Below, piece by piece: positions 22,870 to 34,286 of a stretch of DNA of 64,000 nucleotides (position 1 is the stretch's first letter; every line of letters starts with the position of its first letter). The notes under the pieces are model-generated. The model ran no database searches and was not told where the DNA came from. It was given only the letters and a program-made list of their open reading frames with translations. The translations under genes and the position numbers were made by a program. The DNA is from Lotus japonicus. Taxonomy: Eukaryota > Streptophyta > Magnoliopsida > Fabales > Fabaceae. Location: contig NC_080044.1 in assembly GCF_012489685.1 (NCBI RefSeq), positions 50,344,964 through 50,408,963 on the forward strand, given 5' to 3'.

Positions 22870-24261
22870 TGTTGGTCAATTCGCAAGTGTACGAATACCT
22901 CCGGGTTTTAAAATATCGAACCACAGGGATTTTGAGTGAGAATTGTTGATTTAAGCCTAAAGTTTGCAAGTTTCTAAAGCAATAAAATTCAGAAATTGGT
23001 TTTGGTTGTTTGTGACAAAAGTTTTGCAAAAGAGCAATGTTGATAATGTTGTAAATAACAATTGATAGAAAATTGCCTTGGGTTGTTGATCATCTAATCC
23101 ACTTTAGTCCACCTATCCTATGCATGTGACACCTTGATTTATCTCTTGTTGTTATAGCCTATGTACTTACTAGTTGATTCCTCACAAAAGTAATTCTCTC
23201 AAACTGAAAGTTAAGCCCAATTCCTTGTGTACTTAAACATTCATAAGAGGTTTATAAGCATGTATATTCAGGCCAACAAAACCCTCCCCTCACTCTATGC
23301 CTAGAAGCAAGTATAGAAGGATCTATTTCAATTCATGTCCCTAAATCATAACAAACTTCCATTTGATTATAATCTAGCCTATAGCAAAGGTGCACCAAAG
23401 CTAAACATGCATACAGGAATTGAAAAACAAGACTAAATCAAGAACTCATGCATAGAGATAGGATTTAACAAACTAAAACTTCATAGAATCTCTTAACCCA
23501 AAGCAAAAAAGGAAACTAGCCACTCATGGCTAGTGAATTCATGCAGAAAATGTAATGAAAACCTGAGAAAAATACAAGTTGGAAGCCTTCCTACAGCCCC
23601 AAAATTCTCCTCAGCTCTCAAACTTGATCCAAAATGAGTAAAATGTCTAAGTCTCTCAAAGAAATTGGCCTAAGCCTTATTTATAGGCATAAAATACGAG
23701 TCTGGGTGCTCAGGCGCCAATTCAGAGCGCCTGAGCGCCAATTGCATGCCCAAACATGCTCTCTGGAGCTAATTGGCGCCTAGGCGCCAATTCCCAGCGC
23801 CTGGGCGCCAATTCCTTGACCCTCAGGAAAATGCACTAGCGCCTAGGCACCAATTCCCAGCGCCTAGGCGCTCAAGCCTCGCTGGAATGAACTTTTCAGC
23901 TTCTTGTAACTCCCCTTCAGCCCTCTTTAAGTCGTCCTTCAATTCCATGCTTCTTGGCCTTCTATTACCTTCAGTTTCTGCTCTCCAAACCTAACCAACA
24001 AGTCAAGGAAGAATCTAGAAGCTCAAAGAGCTCATTAGCACAAGAGGTCCTTCATTTAACACAACAAAACCATGCAAGTCCTAAACTTACTTAAAATGCA
24101 AGAAAAGTCCCTATAAAACTACAAAATTACCAAAACAAAGTAAAGACTCAAAGAAAGATAAAAATGCATGAGAATGCATGAAACACTACATGAGACTCAA
24201 CAAAAAGACTCAAAACAAACAAAGAAATGACCCTAAAAACACTACTAAAATAGGGTCATCA
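22870..24261 (-). mobile_element. Element A 3' LTR
   Basis: 1392 bp, plus-strand ends TGTTGGTCAA and GGGTCATCA. Minus-strand TATAAATA lies at 23678-23685, and the palindrome array at 23706-23872 lies immediately upstream of it. Confidence 0.92.
23706..23872. repeat. GGCGCCTAGGCGCC palindrome array in A LTR
   Basis: Six to seven units of the form (G)GCGCC-TNNG-GCGC(C), several flanked by CCAATT or AATTGG, cluster upstream of the TATA box in AT-rich surroundings. The unit AATTGGCGCCTAGGCGCCAATT is a near-perfect palindrome. The 5' LTR copy is at 35145-35313. Confidence 0.88.
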
Positions 24262-25464
24262 CACCACTATACTCAACGACAGCTCGCCCTCGAGCGTAAA
24301 TAACACTCGCTTGCCCTCAAGCGCGAGAAATGCTCCCAAACTAGTGCTCTCAACAAGGAATACTTCACAAAAAAACAGGGGGCCAAAGGAATCACAGCTA
24401 GTTCCAAGAGAAGGACCCGACAACCTACTTCATGCATCTTTTGAAAAGAGAAGAGTGTAGAGCCCATTCATGGGAAGCATATAGAACTACAAATCCTAGG
24501 ATGAGATGGTGATTTAGTGCACTGAGCACACAAGCAAGTTCATAGGTCCTGTATGTCATTCACTCAATAGCAACAAAGATCAAACATGCAAATATTCAAA
24601 GAGACTTTCAAAAGGGTTGAAACATTGCCTAGGTAAAGCATGGTGGTGGTTGGTCCCTAAGGAAAAACTAGGCTTTCAAGCACATTGAGTGTGGTCCTCT
24701 TCTAATAACCCCGGAGCTTTTCACAACAAACATTTTTTCACAAGTCTCTTGCACCCCCTTTTTCAAACTTTTTTTTTCTTCTTTTTTCCAACTCCAACTT
24801 TTGTTTAGGAGTTCTTTTTTTTTTTTTTTTATAACTTTTAATTTGGGGCAAGAGACTATTTCCCAACTTTTCTTTTCAGCTCCATTCAAATGAAACAAGG
24901 ACCAACACTCCCCAATATTCCAACCAAACATCTGTCCCAATCTTTTGGCTACAAAAAAAATTCTCCAATTAAGCTCAAATGGGACAACTAAGGGTAATGT
25001 TCAACCAACAAATTCAGAATCTCAAGAAATCCCACAAGTCTCAAGAATAAAGCAAGAATCACAAAGCATGCTATGAGTGAAATTAATGCAGAACCAAGAA
25101 TTGCAAGTGAGTCAGGATCCTCCAGGGAATTTTTATGGTGAAGGGTCAAAGATAGACCCTTAATGGACTCACCTCGACTCCTTTCTCAAGAAACACTCGG
25201 AAGACCGAAGTCTCCTCCTCTCTTCCCCAAACATGCAATCACTTATCCCCAAAAACAGCAACAAGTATTCACAAAAACATTTTTAAAACAGCACATGTAA
25301 GGAAACAAAACTATAGCTAAAAGCATGTGAGTATAGGGAAGTAAAAGACCCAAAAACAAACACTCAAATAACAATGCATGATAAAAAGAAAAACAAAATC
25401 TACAAATTGAAAAATATGCTAAAGATGCATGACCTAAACTAAGAGTAGGAATACCTCAACATAG
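24262..25464 (-). other. Element A 3' non-coding region
   Basis: Trailer between the second ORF and the 3' LTR. It holds T-rich runs near 24770-24830 with a weak version of the paired hairpins seen in B and H. No coding frame is credible. The bases next to the LTR read TATAGTGGTG on the minus strand, a poor polypurine tract. Confidence 0.65.
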
Positions 25465-26730
25465 TCACTCCATGGGGTCATGGTCACCCCTTCCATCACC
25501 ATAATCCGGATGAACACCGGCATCATGCATTAAACTCAAATCTATCATCCCCTGCTCCAAGGTATTGAAATCCAAGGGCCCATTGTATCCAGGGTCTGAT
25601 GTGCTACCTCCCCTCCAATGGAGGTCAAGATCCCTGTGTAGGCGATCTTGCCTCAAAAACATCCGCCCGAAAGCGGGCTCCATCCAAGCTGGAGAAGGGT
25701 CAGCACGTGGTGGAGTAACCACCTCATTCACCACTTCAACACTTTCTTCTTCCTCCTCTTCTTCTTCTTCTTCATCTTCCTCTTCCGCTGGCTCCTCAGG
25801 ATCCTCTTCCTCTTCCTCCTCTTGAGGCATTCTTGCCGTCCAATCTTGATAAAGTTGAGTGATCCTCTCCTTACTGAGCAGAGGTGCAACAGGAAACCTC
25901 TTTTCAATAACATGGACTGGCCTCCTAGCTCTTTCCCTCACCGCATGAATTAAGGAACAAATCAAATGAGGAAAGGCGGGACGATGCTTGTCTTTACTCC
26001 CATTGTAGAGGGAATAAATCCTTCCAGCAATGATGGTGGCCACGTCCATAGGATGGCCTCTCACAATGCAGTAGATGGCAACAATTGTGACCTCTCTAAC
26101 TTCAGATTTGTTAGAGCTAGGAAAGAGGGAATCCTGCAAAAATTCAGCCCAAACTCTGGCCAGCGGTGTCATATCCTTCCTTCTCACAAAAATAATCTCG
26201 TCATCAACTGCAACCCAATTCCGCCCAGGCCTAACAATTACTACCTTCATGTCTTCTAAGATCTCCGGTGACTTCTCCTTTAAGAGCTCATGATAGGTGG
26301 CCTTCTCAGGGAAAATCTCCTTCTCTTGGTCCTCCGTGAGGAGACCAAGATGCCTGCGAATGACTGCTGGATTGTAATCAATCACATCTCCCTTGAACCA
26401 AGATGAATTCACCGGTGGCCTGGACCTGTCCTCTTGATTGTCACAGTAGGTGTTCGCGTAGAACTCCCTAACCATGACCTCACAAGCAAACGGAATGGGG
26501 TTGACCCAATTTTTCCACCTCCTAATTTCCATGGCTTCTTGCATGCCCAAGAGGTCTCTCTTTCCCTCCCGATAAAGAACTCCCCGCTCCTTCACACACT
26601 CCTTGTGTGCTAGGTGATATCGGTAAAACTCCTCCTTAATCGATGATAGGAAGCGGGAGCGATCAAAGCTCCGGGAGGTGGGGGAAGAAGCTGCAGCTCT
26701 TGTGTTGGTTCTTGATCTTTTTGCAGGCAT
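25465..26730 (-). CDS. Element A second ORF, putative plant transposon-type domain
   Basis: An intact 421-aa frame. I start it at ATG 26728-26730 because TTTTGCAG, a good 3' splice site, ends directly before it; a longer reading would need a TTG start. The N-terminus is basic (PAKRSRTNTR), which could be a nuclear localisation signal. Residues about 80-265 resemble the domain annotated in legumes as putative plant transposon protein (MVREFYANTY, SWFKGDVIDYNP, RRHLGL, then RVWAEFLQDSLFP). Residues about 304-329 are almost all Glu/Asp, and a Pro/Asp-rich tail follows. In Athila-like elements an additional ORF stands here, after pol. Its function is unknown. The intact frame contrasts with the broken gag-pro upstream. 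Confidence 0.75.
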   Translation of the reverse strand: MPAKRSRTNTRAAASSPTSRSFDRSRFLSSIKEEFYRYHLAHKECVKERGVLYREGKRDLLGMQEAMEIRRWKNWVNPIPFACEVMVREFYANTYCDNQEDRSRPPVNSSWFKGDVIDYNPAVIRRHLGLLTEDQEKEIFPEKATYHELLKEKSPEILEDMKVVIVRPGRNWVAVDDEIIFVRRKDMTPLARVWAEFLQDSLFPSSNKSEVREVTIVAIYCIVRGHPMDVATIIAGRIYSLYNGSKDKHRPAFPHLICSLIHAVRERARRPVHVIEKRFPVAPLLSKERITQLYQDWTARMPQEEEEEEDPEEPAEEEDEEEEEEEEEESVEVVNEVVTPPRADPSPAWMEPAFGRMFLRQDRLHRDLDLHWRGGSTSDPGYNGPLDFNTLEQGMIDLSLMHDAGVHPDYGDGRGDHDPME

Positions 26731-27165
26731 CTGCAAAATTGTTAGCACATACACAAGCCACAAACGTTAGAGATGTTAGTTCAATAATAAAAAGAAATGA
26801 AAGAAGAAACTTTGTACAAAAATTAAACTTCCTAAGTGCACCCAACAAGTCTCTTAGTGACTTTGGCAAAGAAGAAAAGATCACCACTAAAGCACTTGCC
26901 AAAAATCGACTAAGAGAACTCATTGAGGCATTCTAACAAACACCTTGTAAGCAACAACTAAACTACACTAAACCACAAAATCCTAACTACCCAACTCTCA
27001 CAAATTCACAAACCCTTTCTAATTAAGCACAAAATCAACCCCAAATGAACAAATACAACCCAAACCCAACTTGTAAAAACAACAAATCACTCACCAAAAC
27101 CCCATAGAAGCATGCATTGCAAATCCCATGAACAAAAATGAAGGAAAGTGAAAGTTGGAACTTAC
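26731..27165 (-). other. Predicted 5' UTR intron of the second ORF
   Basis: On the minus strand TCAAG|GTAAGTTCC at 27165 is a near-consensus donor and AATTTTGCAG|ATG at 26731 a matching acceptor. The 435 nt between are AT-rich and without a long frame in this orientation, as plant introns are. This is a prediction from sequence only. Confidence 0.5.
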
Positions 27166-27666
27166 CTTGACTTGAGAGTGAGTGGGTACAAGTGAGAGGA
27201 ACTTGAAGCAATGCAAAACTTGGAAGCAATTGGAAGAGCTAAAGTGTGTGCAAGTGAGAAATGAGGAGTAGAAATGGGGTATGGAGAGTGTGGGGTGCGT
27301 TTTTTATGAGAGAATGAGAGTAAAGAATGGGAAAATGAAAAGGTCGGGGTTTTAAAACCCAAAATGTGGGCAAAAACACGCACAGGAGTGCTCGAACGCT
27401 CGAGGGGAGCGCTCAGGCGCTGGCCCTAGTTCCAGAGGCAGTGCCTCTGTCACTAATTGGCGCCTAGGCGCTCATGAATTGGCGCCTAGGCGCTCAACCA
27501 AGTTTTTTCACAAAAAATTTTTACTTTTTTTTTTTTTATTTTTTTTTTAAATTAGACACCTAAAATACTACAAAACTAAAAGATAGAAAAGAGCAAAATA
27601 AAAGAATGGGTTGTCTCCCATTTAGCCCTAGGTTATAGTCCTAGGTGGACTCTCCTTCCAATGGTG
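27166..27666 (-). promoter_or_regulatory. Inter-ORF region with palindromes, possible internal promoter
   Basis: Between gag-pro and the second ORF lie GC-palindromes of the LTR type (27386-27497), then on the minus strand GGGTTTTAAAACCC near 27347-27360 and a pyrimidine-rich stretch resembling a 5' UTR leading to the predicted donor. The combination of palindromes followed by an AT-rich box repeats the LTR promoter layout. A canonical TATA box is not evident. The same block stands after gag-pro in element F (50379-50524). Confidence 0.45.
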
Positions 27667-27930
27667 TTAGGAAGGAAATTCCTTACCATTGATCAATTTT
27701 CCATAAGTGCAAGGAAGAAACCTTGCACAAAACCTCTGAAGTAAATCCTCCCATGAGGCAATGTCCTCTTGCTCATCAAACCAAGCTCTAGCCTCCCTTG
27801 TTAAAGAATGAGGGAAGAGTTTAATCTTCACTTCATCACTTGTAACACCCTCAATCTTGTCAAGGGAGCTAGCTTGGGTGAACTTGACCATGTGAGCATG
27901 CAAGTTCTCGTACTTAGTCCCCCCATACTT
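27667..27930 (-). pseudogene. Element A gag-pro, 3' segment (second gag domain)
   Basis: This continues the A gag-pro frame after the solo LTR. It begins at Asn-Lys-Tyr-Gly-Gly and encodes about 87 residues of a second, divergent capsid core: HAHMVKFTQASS, VKIKLFPHSLT, REARAWFDEQ, SWEDLLQRFCARFLP. The same fusion occurs uninterrupted in element F, so the join belongs to the family and was not made by the insertion. The first codons are part of the TSD of the solo LTR. Confidence 0.85.
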
Positions 27931-28889
27931 GTTACTGTAACACCCCGATTTCGATGGCGTCACTTTAGTAACCAAAAGTAAACTTAATGCGGAAAAACGT
28001 GAATATTTTTTTTTTTTGATAATAACTAAGACAAGACTGAATTAAATAAAACCCAACACTAACAATAATCAGAACTAATATGCAATATATAAACAGCCCC
28101 CGCTGTAGTAGTAACCTCGTCACGAGTAAACCTCCAGTGACGGAAAGAAAAGTGTAACGCCCGAAGGCAATATGTACAGACTGAAAATGAAGGTGAAGTG
28201 TCCGCAACACCATCCCTCAAAACTGAGAATCAGCTGGCCCATCGGCCTGAAGCAAGACCTCCTAAGTCCAACCAACTCTCTGTGATTCCTGTAAAGAAAC
28301 CACACAAAAAGCTATAGGTGGGAAGCTACCCTGTCCCAAAAGAAACAAATGATGTTCAGAGCTAAGACTCTACTCCTACACTAATCCCATCTTGAGGAGC
28401 TCACACCAGCACCAAAACCTACATGCTAGCATGATCGTCGTCCGAATTCGAAATCCAGAACGACCTAGTCTATGTACACCATCCGTCATCCTCTCGCTAC
28501 CGCGACGCGCTCCTGTTCCAGCATCCCAACCTAGTTTCCCCCGAAGGGTGGACCATGGTGAACCAGTCCGCAATACGCATCTGACAAAAGGCGTTGTCCG
28601 CCAAAACACACACAGAAGACGCGAGGGTCAACTCTAAAGAACTATGTAGATAATAAACCCAATAGGTACAAGTAATAGATAGCCACTTAGGCTTATAGCT
28701 AGAGATGTCATTCCTAGGGTTGCATGTTCCACAATAACATAAACGCAATAATAACAATTAGCATGTTCCAAGTAAGTTTATCAAATAGCAACCACACTCA
28801 TCAACTAAGTCAGTATGCATGTTGCGTGATATGTATGCAGGTTAACCCAGTCAACCAATATGCAATCCGGAACGGATGGGCATCAAACG

Positions 28890-29088
28890 GATCAATCCTA
28901 GCACCAGCAACGGTGGGACCATTTCTGCCCGCGTGCCTCTTACACCAAGCAAAGGTATGGACAACAACGAGTCAATCCTAGCACCAGCAACGGTGGGACC
29001 ATTTCCGCTCGCGTGCCTCTAGGATGGACATCAACGGATCAATCCTAGCACCAGCAACGGTGGGACCATTTCCGCCCGCGTGTCTCTT
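28890..29088. repeat. Triplicated about 50-bp segment in T1 solo LTR
   Basis: Copies at 28890-28940, 28971-29020 and 29038-29088 share ATCCTAGCACCAGCAACGG and the following GTGGGACCATTT. The LTR at 5104-9073 has a single copy near 6061-6112. Confidence 0.88.
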
Positions 29089-29479
29089 ACACCAAACCAA
29101 GGTAGCCAGATCAGCCGTAACCCGTAGGTCTGCCATTTCGGTCTGCTACAAGAGACGTCTACAAACGCTCTTTCACGGCATTCCGGGTCTTATGACCATT
29201 TTGGAAACCGACGAGGTCCAGAGTACGTCCTGTGTTAATACCTCATTAATGTTGCATGTATGCAAAATGATTAGTCAAACAACGTCTCCGTCCTCACTCG
29301 ACACGTCGCCACGTGTTCTAGGGAAGTTAAAGTCTCTAAAAGCTTACCCTAAGGTAAAGTCGATTCTGCGACAAAAGACATACTTCACAACACACATCGC
29401 TGCTCCAACAGCACAAGAGTATCACATACTCGGGAACTAACGGTTCCCCGGACTTATCCCCAGGATAGCCCAACAACAT

Positions 29480-29583
29480 CGCTGCTCCAACAGCACAACA
29501 ACCAACGCTGCTCCAACAGCACAACAACCAACGCTGCTCCAACAGCACAACAACCAACGCTGCTCCAACAGCACAACAACAAC
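29480..29583. repeat. 26-bp tandem repeat in T1 solo LTR
   Basis: Four near-perfect units built on GCTGCTCCAACAGCACAACA stand in line, with a further single unit at about 29397-29416. The related LTRs at 1-2814 and 5104-9073 keep only one diverged unit here and have expanded a neighbouring motif instead. Confidence 0.9.
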
Positions 29584-31831
29584 AGACTCAACACTTAGAT
29601 CCGACGACACTTCTCGTTTTTCCAAACTATGATTTTCATCCAAAGCCTCCTTTCGAGATTATTACCCTTACTTAAAGATTTAGAGGTTGTTTAATGTCTT
29701 ATGAATTTTCTTGTCAAAATAATATCATTTTTAGTCTTATCGCAATTCCTATCAGTTCTCGGGATCTTCGAATCCCCAAATGACTCCAGAGAATGTCTCG
29801 ATCCATAAACCCTATACAAGGCCCGAACCTCGTTCGTCCTATCAAACTTTCTCAAAACTCTCAAAATAAAATCGGCATGACCTGCCCGCTATTCTCACCA
29901 TTCAGAATCTCAGATTTTCAGTGTAAAGCATATTTAAATCATCACAATCAACAACATGTCATATATCAATAAATCGCATCATAAACACTTAGCACTTAGC
30001 ATATAAAGCATGCACCACACATCCTAGATTACCCACATAGCACATAGCATGTAAGTCAATCTTCAAAAACATTCAGTAGATGAATCATCTACATTGTCAG
30101 CCGAAGCCTCAGAAAACATTTTCAATCACACACAATCCCAGTGCATAAACAGTAAACAATGTCGAAACATCGACCCTAAGCATTAACTAGAGATTCAGTG
30201 AGAAGCCCTCACCTGAAGGTTCTCCAGCAAAAACTTCAAACTCTTCTTCACAAGCAAGGTGTTGATCCTCAGGAAATTCCTCAAAATCACCTTTAGAACA
30301 AAACCACAAAAATCAATCAGAATCTATCGGAAACTAAGCTATCGATACTTACTAAGGTTACTCGAAGTAATCTATACTCTAAGGTACGATAATCTAGCGC
30401 GAAAAGACAAGTTTTCGGAAAAGGAAATTTCCTCCTCCCCCCTTATAGCTCTCGGCCACTATAGGTAATTGTAGGGTTCGATTTTTCTTCGATCAAACTT
30501 GGTTCCTATGCTTTCATAAGCCGTAACTAAGGGTATTCTGAACTCGGAAAAATTATCGGATCAAAAACTGTCGCAGGGGTATTTTGGTCATGATTTTTAA
30601 CTTAGGATTTTCAAAACTGAAATCCCAAAAATAAAATTTTGCAGGGACGTCACCAACGACGTTTATGACAACTAATCCTACTAGCACTAAGCTAAGGCGA
30701 TAGTTTTCAGCCTAGAGGTTGGAACTTTACTCAAAAACTACATAAAATGGGTATTTTAGGTTCAAATTGATTCCGGCGGAATTCCGGCGACATAACGGAA
30801 AATCTAATCCGGCAGAAGTGATCTTGGGCATACATAGAAGAGGTTTAGAATCAGAAATGAAAGATTCAGGATAGTTTTGCAAAAACCCATAAACTATCCA
30901 CTCAGAAAACTCTACAGAAAAGCTATGGAAAAAGCGATCGGAGGTAAGGATTAGCGACTATACCTCGAAACCTTGAAGTAGCAACTGATTGATCGACGAT
31001 CAAGCTAACGATGAAGAAAAACTCTTCTTCCTTCTTCCTTGTTCTTGGCCGCGGTTTAGAGGAGAGAAAATGGAGGAAAATTGTGTTTTTTCTTCCTTTG
31101 TTTGCTATATATAGAAGGTGGAAATTCGCGGGAAAATGAAAGTTTCGCGAATCCGATTTTTCCGGCGTCATTCACCATGAATTCTAAGATAGGTTTTGGC
31201 AAAGGAATTCCCAAGCTAAGAAGATGTCTCCTTGTATTTTTGGCAACTAATGCAAAGTCGGTGCAAAGTCGGTGTAAAACTATTTTACCCGATAAGTTGC
31301 TTTTTGCCTCGAATGTCGGAATGGAAAACTTCCTTCTGAAGAAAGATTGAAATCATCAAGAGAAATGGGTGTACGCGTGTGGAATATTCATTTGAAGCTC
31401 TGAATAGATAAAGTCCTCAAAGTCGGGAAATTCTAGGGTTTTGAAATACCAGGGATTCGGTTTCGGCAAACTTCCGATGATTGGAATCGGACGTTCGTAG
31501 ATCCTAGAGTTTCGCCTCGAAACGATTGTTATATATGGAAGAAGAGAAGTTCTAACATTTCTCTGAAGATTTTTGGAATTAACTGCCATCGTGCCTAAAA
31601 GTGAAAATTAGCTATATACTAGGGTTTCTGACCTAGGTTTAAGCGTAAAACGTTCGTGCTATAACTTTTATCGATCATAATGCAATCCTTGAACTTTTCC
31701 TGAACTTTCTCCTTCATAAATATATTTCATTTAATAAACTTTCGTTCAGGTTTCCCTTCACATTACATCAACCCTAATCGTGAATAAGAAGTTTATTCGC
31801 TTAACATAAGCTTAAAAACTTGGGTCTTACA

Positions 31832-34180
31832 GTTACCACTAACAAACTTGATGAGAGCCGGATGGAACTCATCAACTGTTTCATTAGCCTTGGGGGTCTC
31901 TTCCGGAACTTTCGATTTGCTTCTAATCACATCACAAACAAAATTGTTATCATGGTTAGTCTCAATCATAGGATTAAAAACAGAAAACCATACCTTTTCC
32001 TTACCAACACGGAGAATGAGGTGACCCTTGTCAACGTCAATCTTTGTTCTACCAGTAGCTAAGAAAGGTCGACCAAGAATGAGAGGAATCTTCTCATCCT
32101 CCTCCATATCAAGCACAACAAAATCCACGGGGAACACATACTTGTCTACCCTCACCATGACATCCTCCACAATCCCATATGGAGTCTTGAGGGATCGATC
32201 CGCCATTTGCAAGGATAGCATGGTTGGGGTAACCTCTCCTAGGTTCAGCCTCTCAAACATGGTGAGCGGCATCAAATTGATGCCTGCTCCTAGATCACAC
32301 AAGGCTTCCACATTCGCCATGCCTTCAATTTCCACCGGAATAGTAAAACTTCCGGGGTCTCTTCTTTTCTTTGGCATTTTCCGCTGCAAAATGGCACTAC
32401 ATTCCTCCGTCATCAACACCGTCTCATCTACTCCCTTCAACCTTCTTCTCTTATGCAAAATATCCTTCATAAACTTAGCATATATAGGCATTTGTTCCAA
32501 AGCATCGGCAAAAGGAATACTAATGTGGAGCTTTTTGAAAATATCAACAAATTTTGAAAACTTTTTATCTAAGCTCTTCTTAGCCAATGCTTTAGGGAAC
32601 GGAACCTTGCTAGTTTCAGGAGTAAGATCAACTTCCTCTCTCACCTTAATAGGCACAACTACTTCTCCTTCCACTATCTCCTCTCTCTTTTCTCCCTCTG
32701 TTTTTATCTTCAATTCATTCATCACTCTCCCACTTCTAGTGGCTACAACAGAGGCATTTTTTTGCTTAGGATTGGGGATAATGTCGGAAGGAAACTTACC
32801 TTGAGGTCTCTCGGCTATTTTCTTGGCCAGCGGGCCAAATTGATTCTCAAGATTCTTGATAGCCGCCTCTTGATTCTTGTAATTATTCTCCGTCCGGTTG
32901 ATGAAAGTTTCCACCAACCCTTCTAAGCTCTTCTTGGAACCACTACCTTCACCTTCTCCTCGCTCTTGCGGTTGTCTTGAGCTTTGGCCTTGGAATCCTT
33001 GGCTAGGAAATTGCCTTTGAAAGCCATTTCCTTGCCCACTATTACCTTGCCTCCAAGAAAAATTAGGGTGATTCCTCCATCCTGGATTGTAAGTATTTGA
33101 AAATGGGTCATTCCGAGCTTGACCCATGGCCTTCACTTCCTCCTCCGGTCTCGTCTCTGTGCATTCTTCGCTGTCATGTGGCCCTCCATAAGTCACACAC
33201 TCCAATTTGGCAACTCGACCACCAATCTTGGTAGTCTTCATTTGATTTTGAATCTCATTCATTTGCTTGGAGAGTTGCTTGTTGGAGGCCATGAGCTGAT
33301 CATAAGCCTCAACTTCTAGGACTCCTCTTCGGGCTTGGCGTTCATTACTTGAGTTCATAGCTTTTATAGCCATTTTTTCAATCAACTCGTACCCCACTTG
33401 TGGAAGTAAGGCATCGAACTCACCGTTTGAAGCCGCATCCAAGCCAAACCTCGAAGAATATTGGAGACCATCATAGAACTTTGCTACTTGTTCAGCTTGG
33501 GTAAGGTTGTGTTGAGGACACCTCCTCAAGAGCTTTTTGAACCTTTCCCAAGCTTCATAAAGATTCTCATCGGTGGATTGAGAAAAAGTCATGATGTCGT
33601 TCTTGAGCTTTCTCAAGAGGGATCTTGGAACAAACCTTGTGGTGAATTTCTCAACCAAGTCTTCCCAAGATGTGATGCTACCTTGGGGCTGTGAATTCAA
33701 TCATTCTTCAGCAGTGTCCCTCAAAGAAAAAGGGAACAAACTCAAGCGGATGGTGTCTGCTGAAACATTCTGAACTCGATAAGTGTTGCAATTGCGGATA
33801 AACCGCTCCATGTGTGCATGAGGATCTTCAAGAGCACCTCCACCATACTGATTTTGGCTCACCAAATTAATGAATGTCGGCCTCAGCTCAAAATTTCCCG
33901 TGCCATCGGGGGAAACTATGCTGCCCGGATAATCGTAGCTCATGGCAGCCGAGGTGAGGTCTCTAAGAGAACGATTGGCATTCTCCGCTTCTTGCTCTTG
34001 AAGTCTTTGAGCAATAGCCTCACTCACTCTTTCTTCAATGTGGGCTTGCAATTCCTCCTCCGTCATATGGGCAGCCATGGCGGCTATCTCAGCAGCTCTT
34101 TGCTGAGCTCGACGACGATGGAGAGTGCGTTCTGGCTCCGGATCAAACAGCAATGGATCCGTGCCAAGTCTACCGTGCAT
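31832..34180 (-). pseudogene. gag-pro: Element A gag-pro, main part, inactivated
   Basis: Same protein as the intact F copy (47592-50204). Starting at ATG 34178-34180 it carries the capsid core (PHAHMERFIRNC) and, after a premature TGA at 33701-33703 in place of the Trp codon of F, continues in frame to the protease. Other differences from F are serious. The zinc-knuckle-like motif reads CVTYGGPHDSEEC, with Tyr in place of the second Cys. The protease motif reads DLGAGINLMP, where F has DLGASINLMP. The frame is then cut by the solo LTR just after VSGN. It is therefore inactivated at least twice over. Confidence 0.9.
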
Positions 34181-34286
34181 AAACTGAAATCACAAAAACA
34201 AAGAAAAGGTTAGTAGCACCTATTCAATGCAATGTTTAGTAACACAAACAAACAAACTCTTTAACTTAAATCGAAAACCACAAACA

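Larger units (their letters stand above)
27936..31831 (-). mobile_element. T1 solo LTR with TSD GTTAC
   Basis: A lone 3896-bp LTR of the T1 family, plus-strand ends TGTAACACC and GGTCTTACA. It is flanked by GTTAC at 27931-27935 and 31832-31836 and has neither PBS nor PPT beside it, so it results from LTR-LTR recombination after insertion into the A gag-pro frame. Compared with 5104-9073 it has a different minisatellite (29480-29583) and a triplicated segment (28890-29088). Small frames within it are not genes. Confidence 0.95.

Noticed and set aside
25565..25825. Serine-rich plus-strand frame
   Set aside because: It is the reverse complement of the Glu-rich run of the A second ORF.
32028..32804. 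258-codon plus-strand frame
   Set aside because: It is the antisense of the element A gag-pro gene; the sense strand has gag and protease motifs. Similar shadows occur at 49292-49747 and 48363-48656 in element F.
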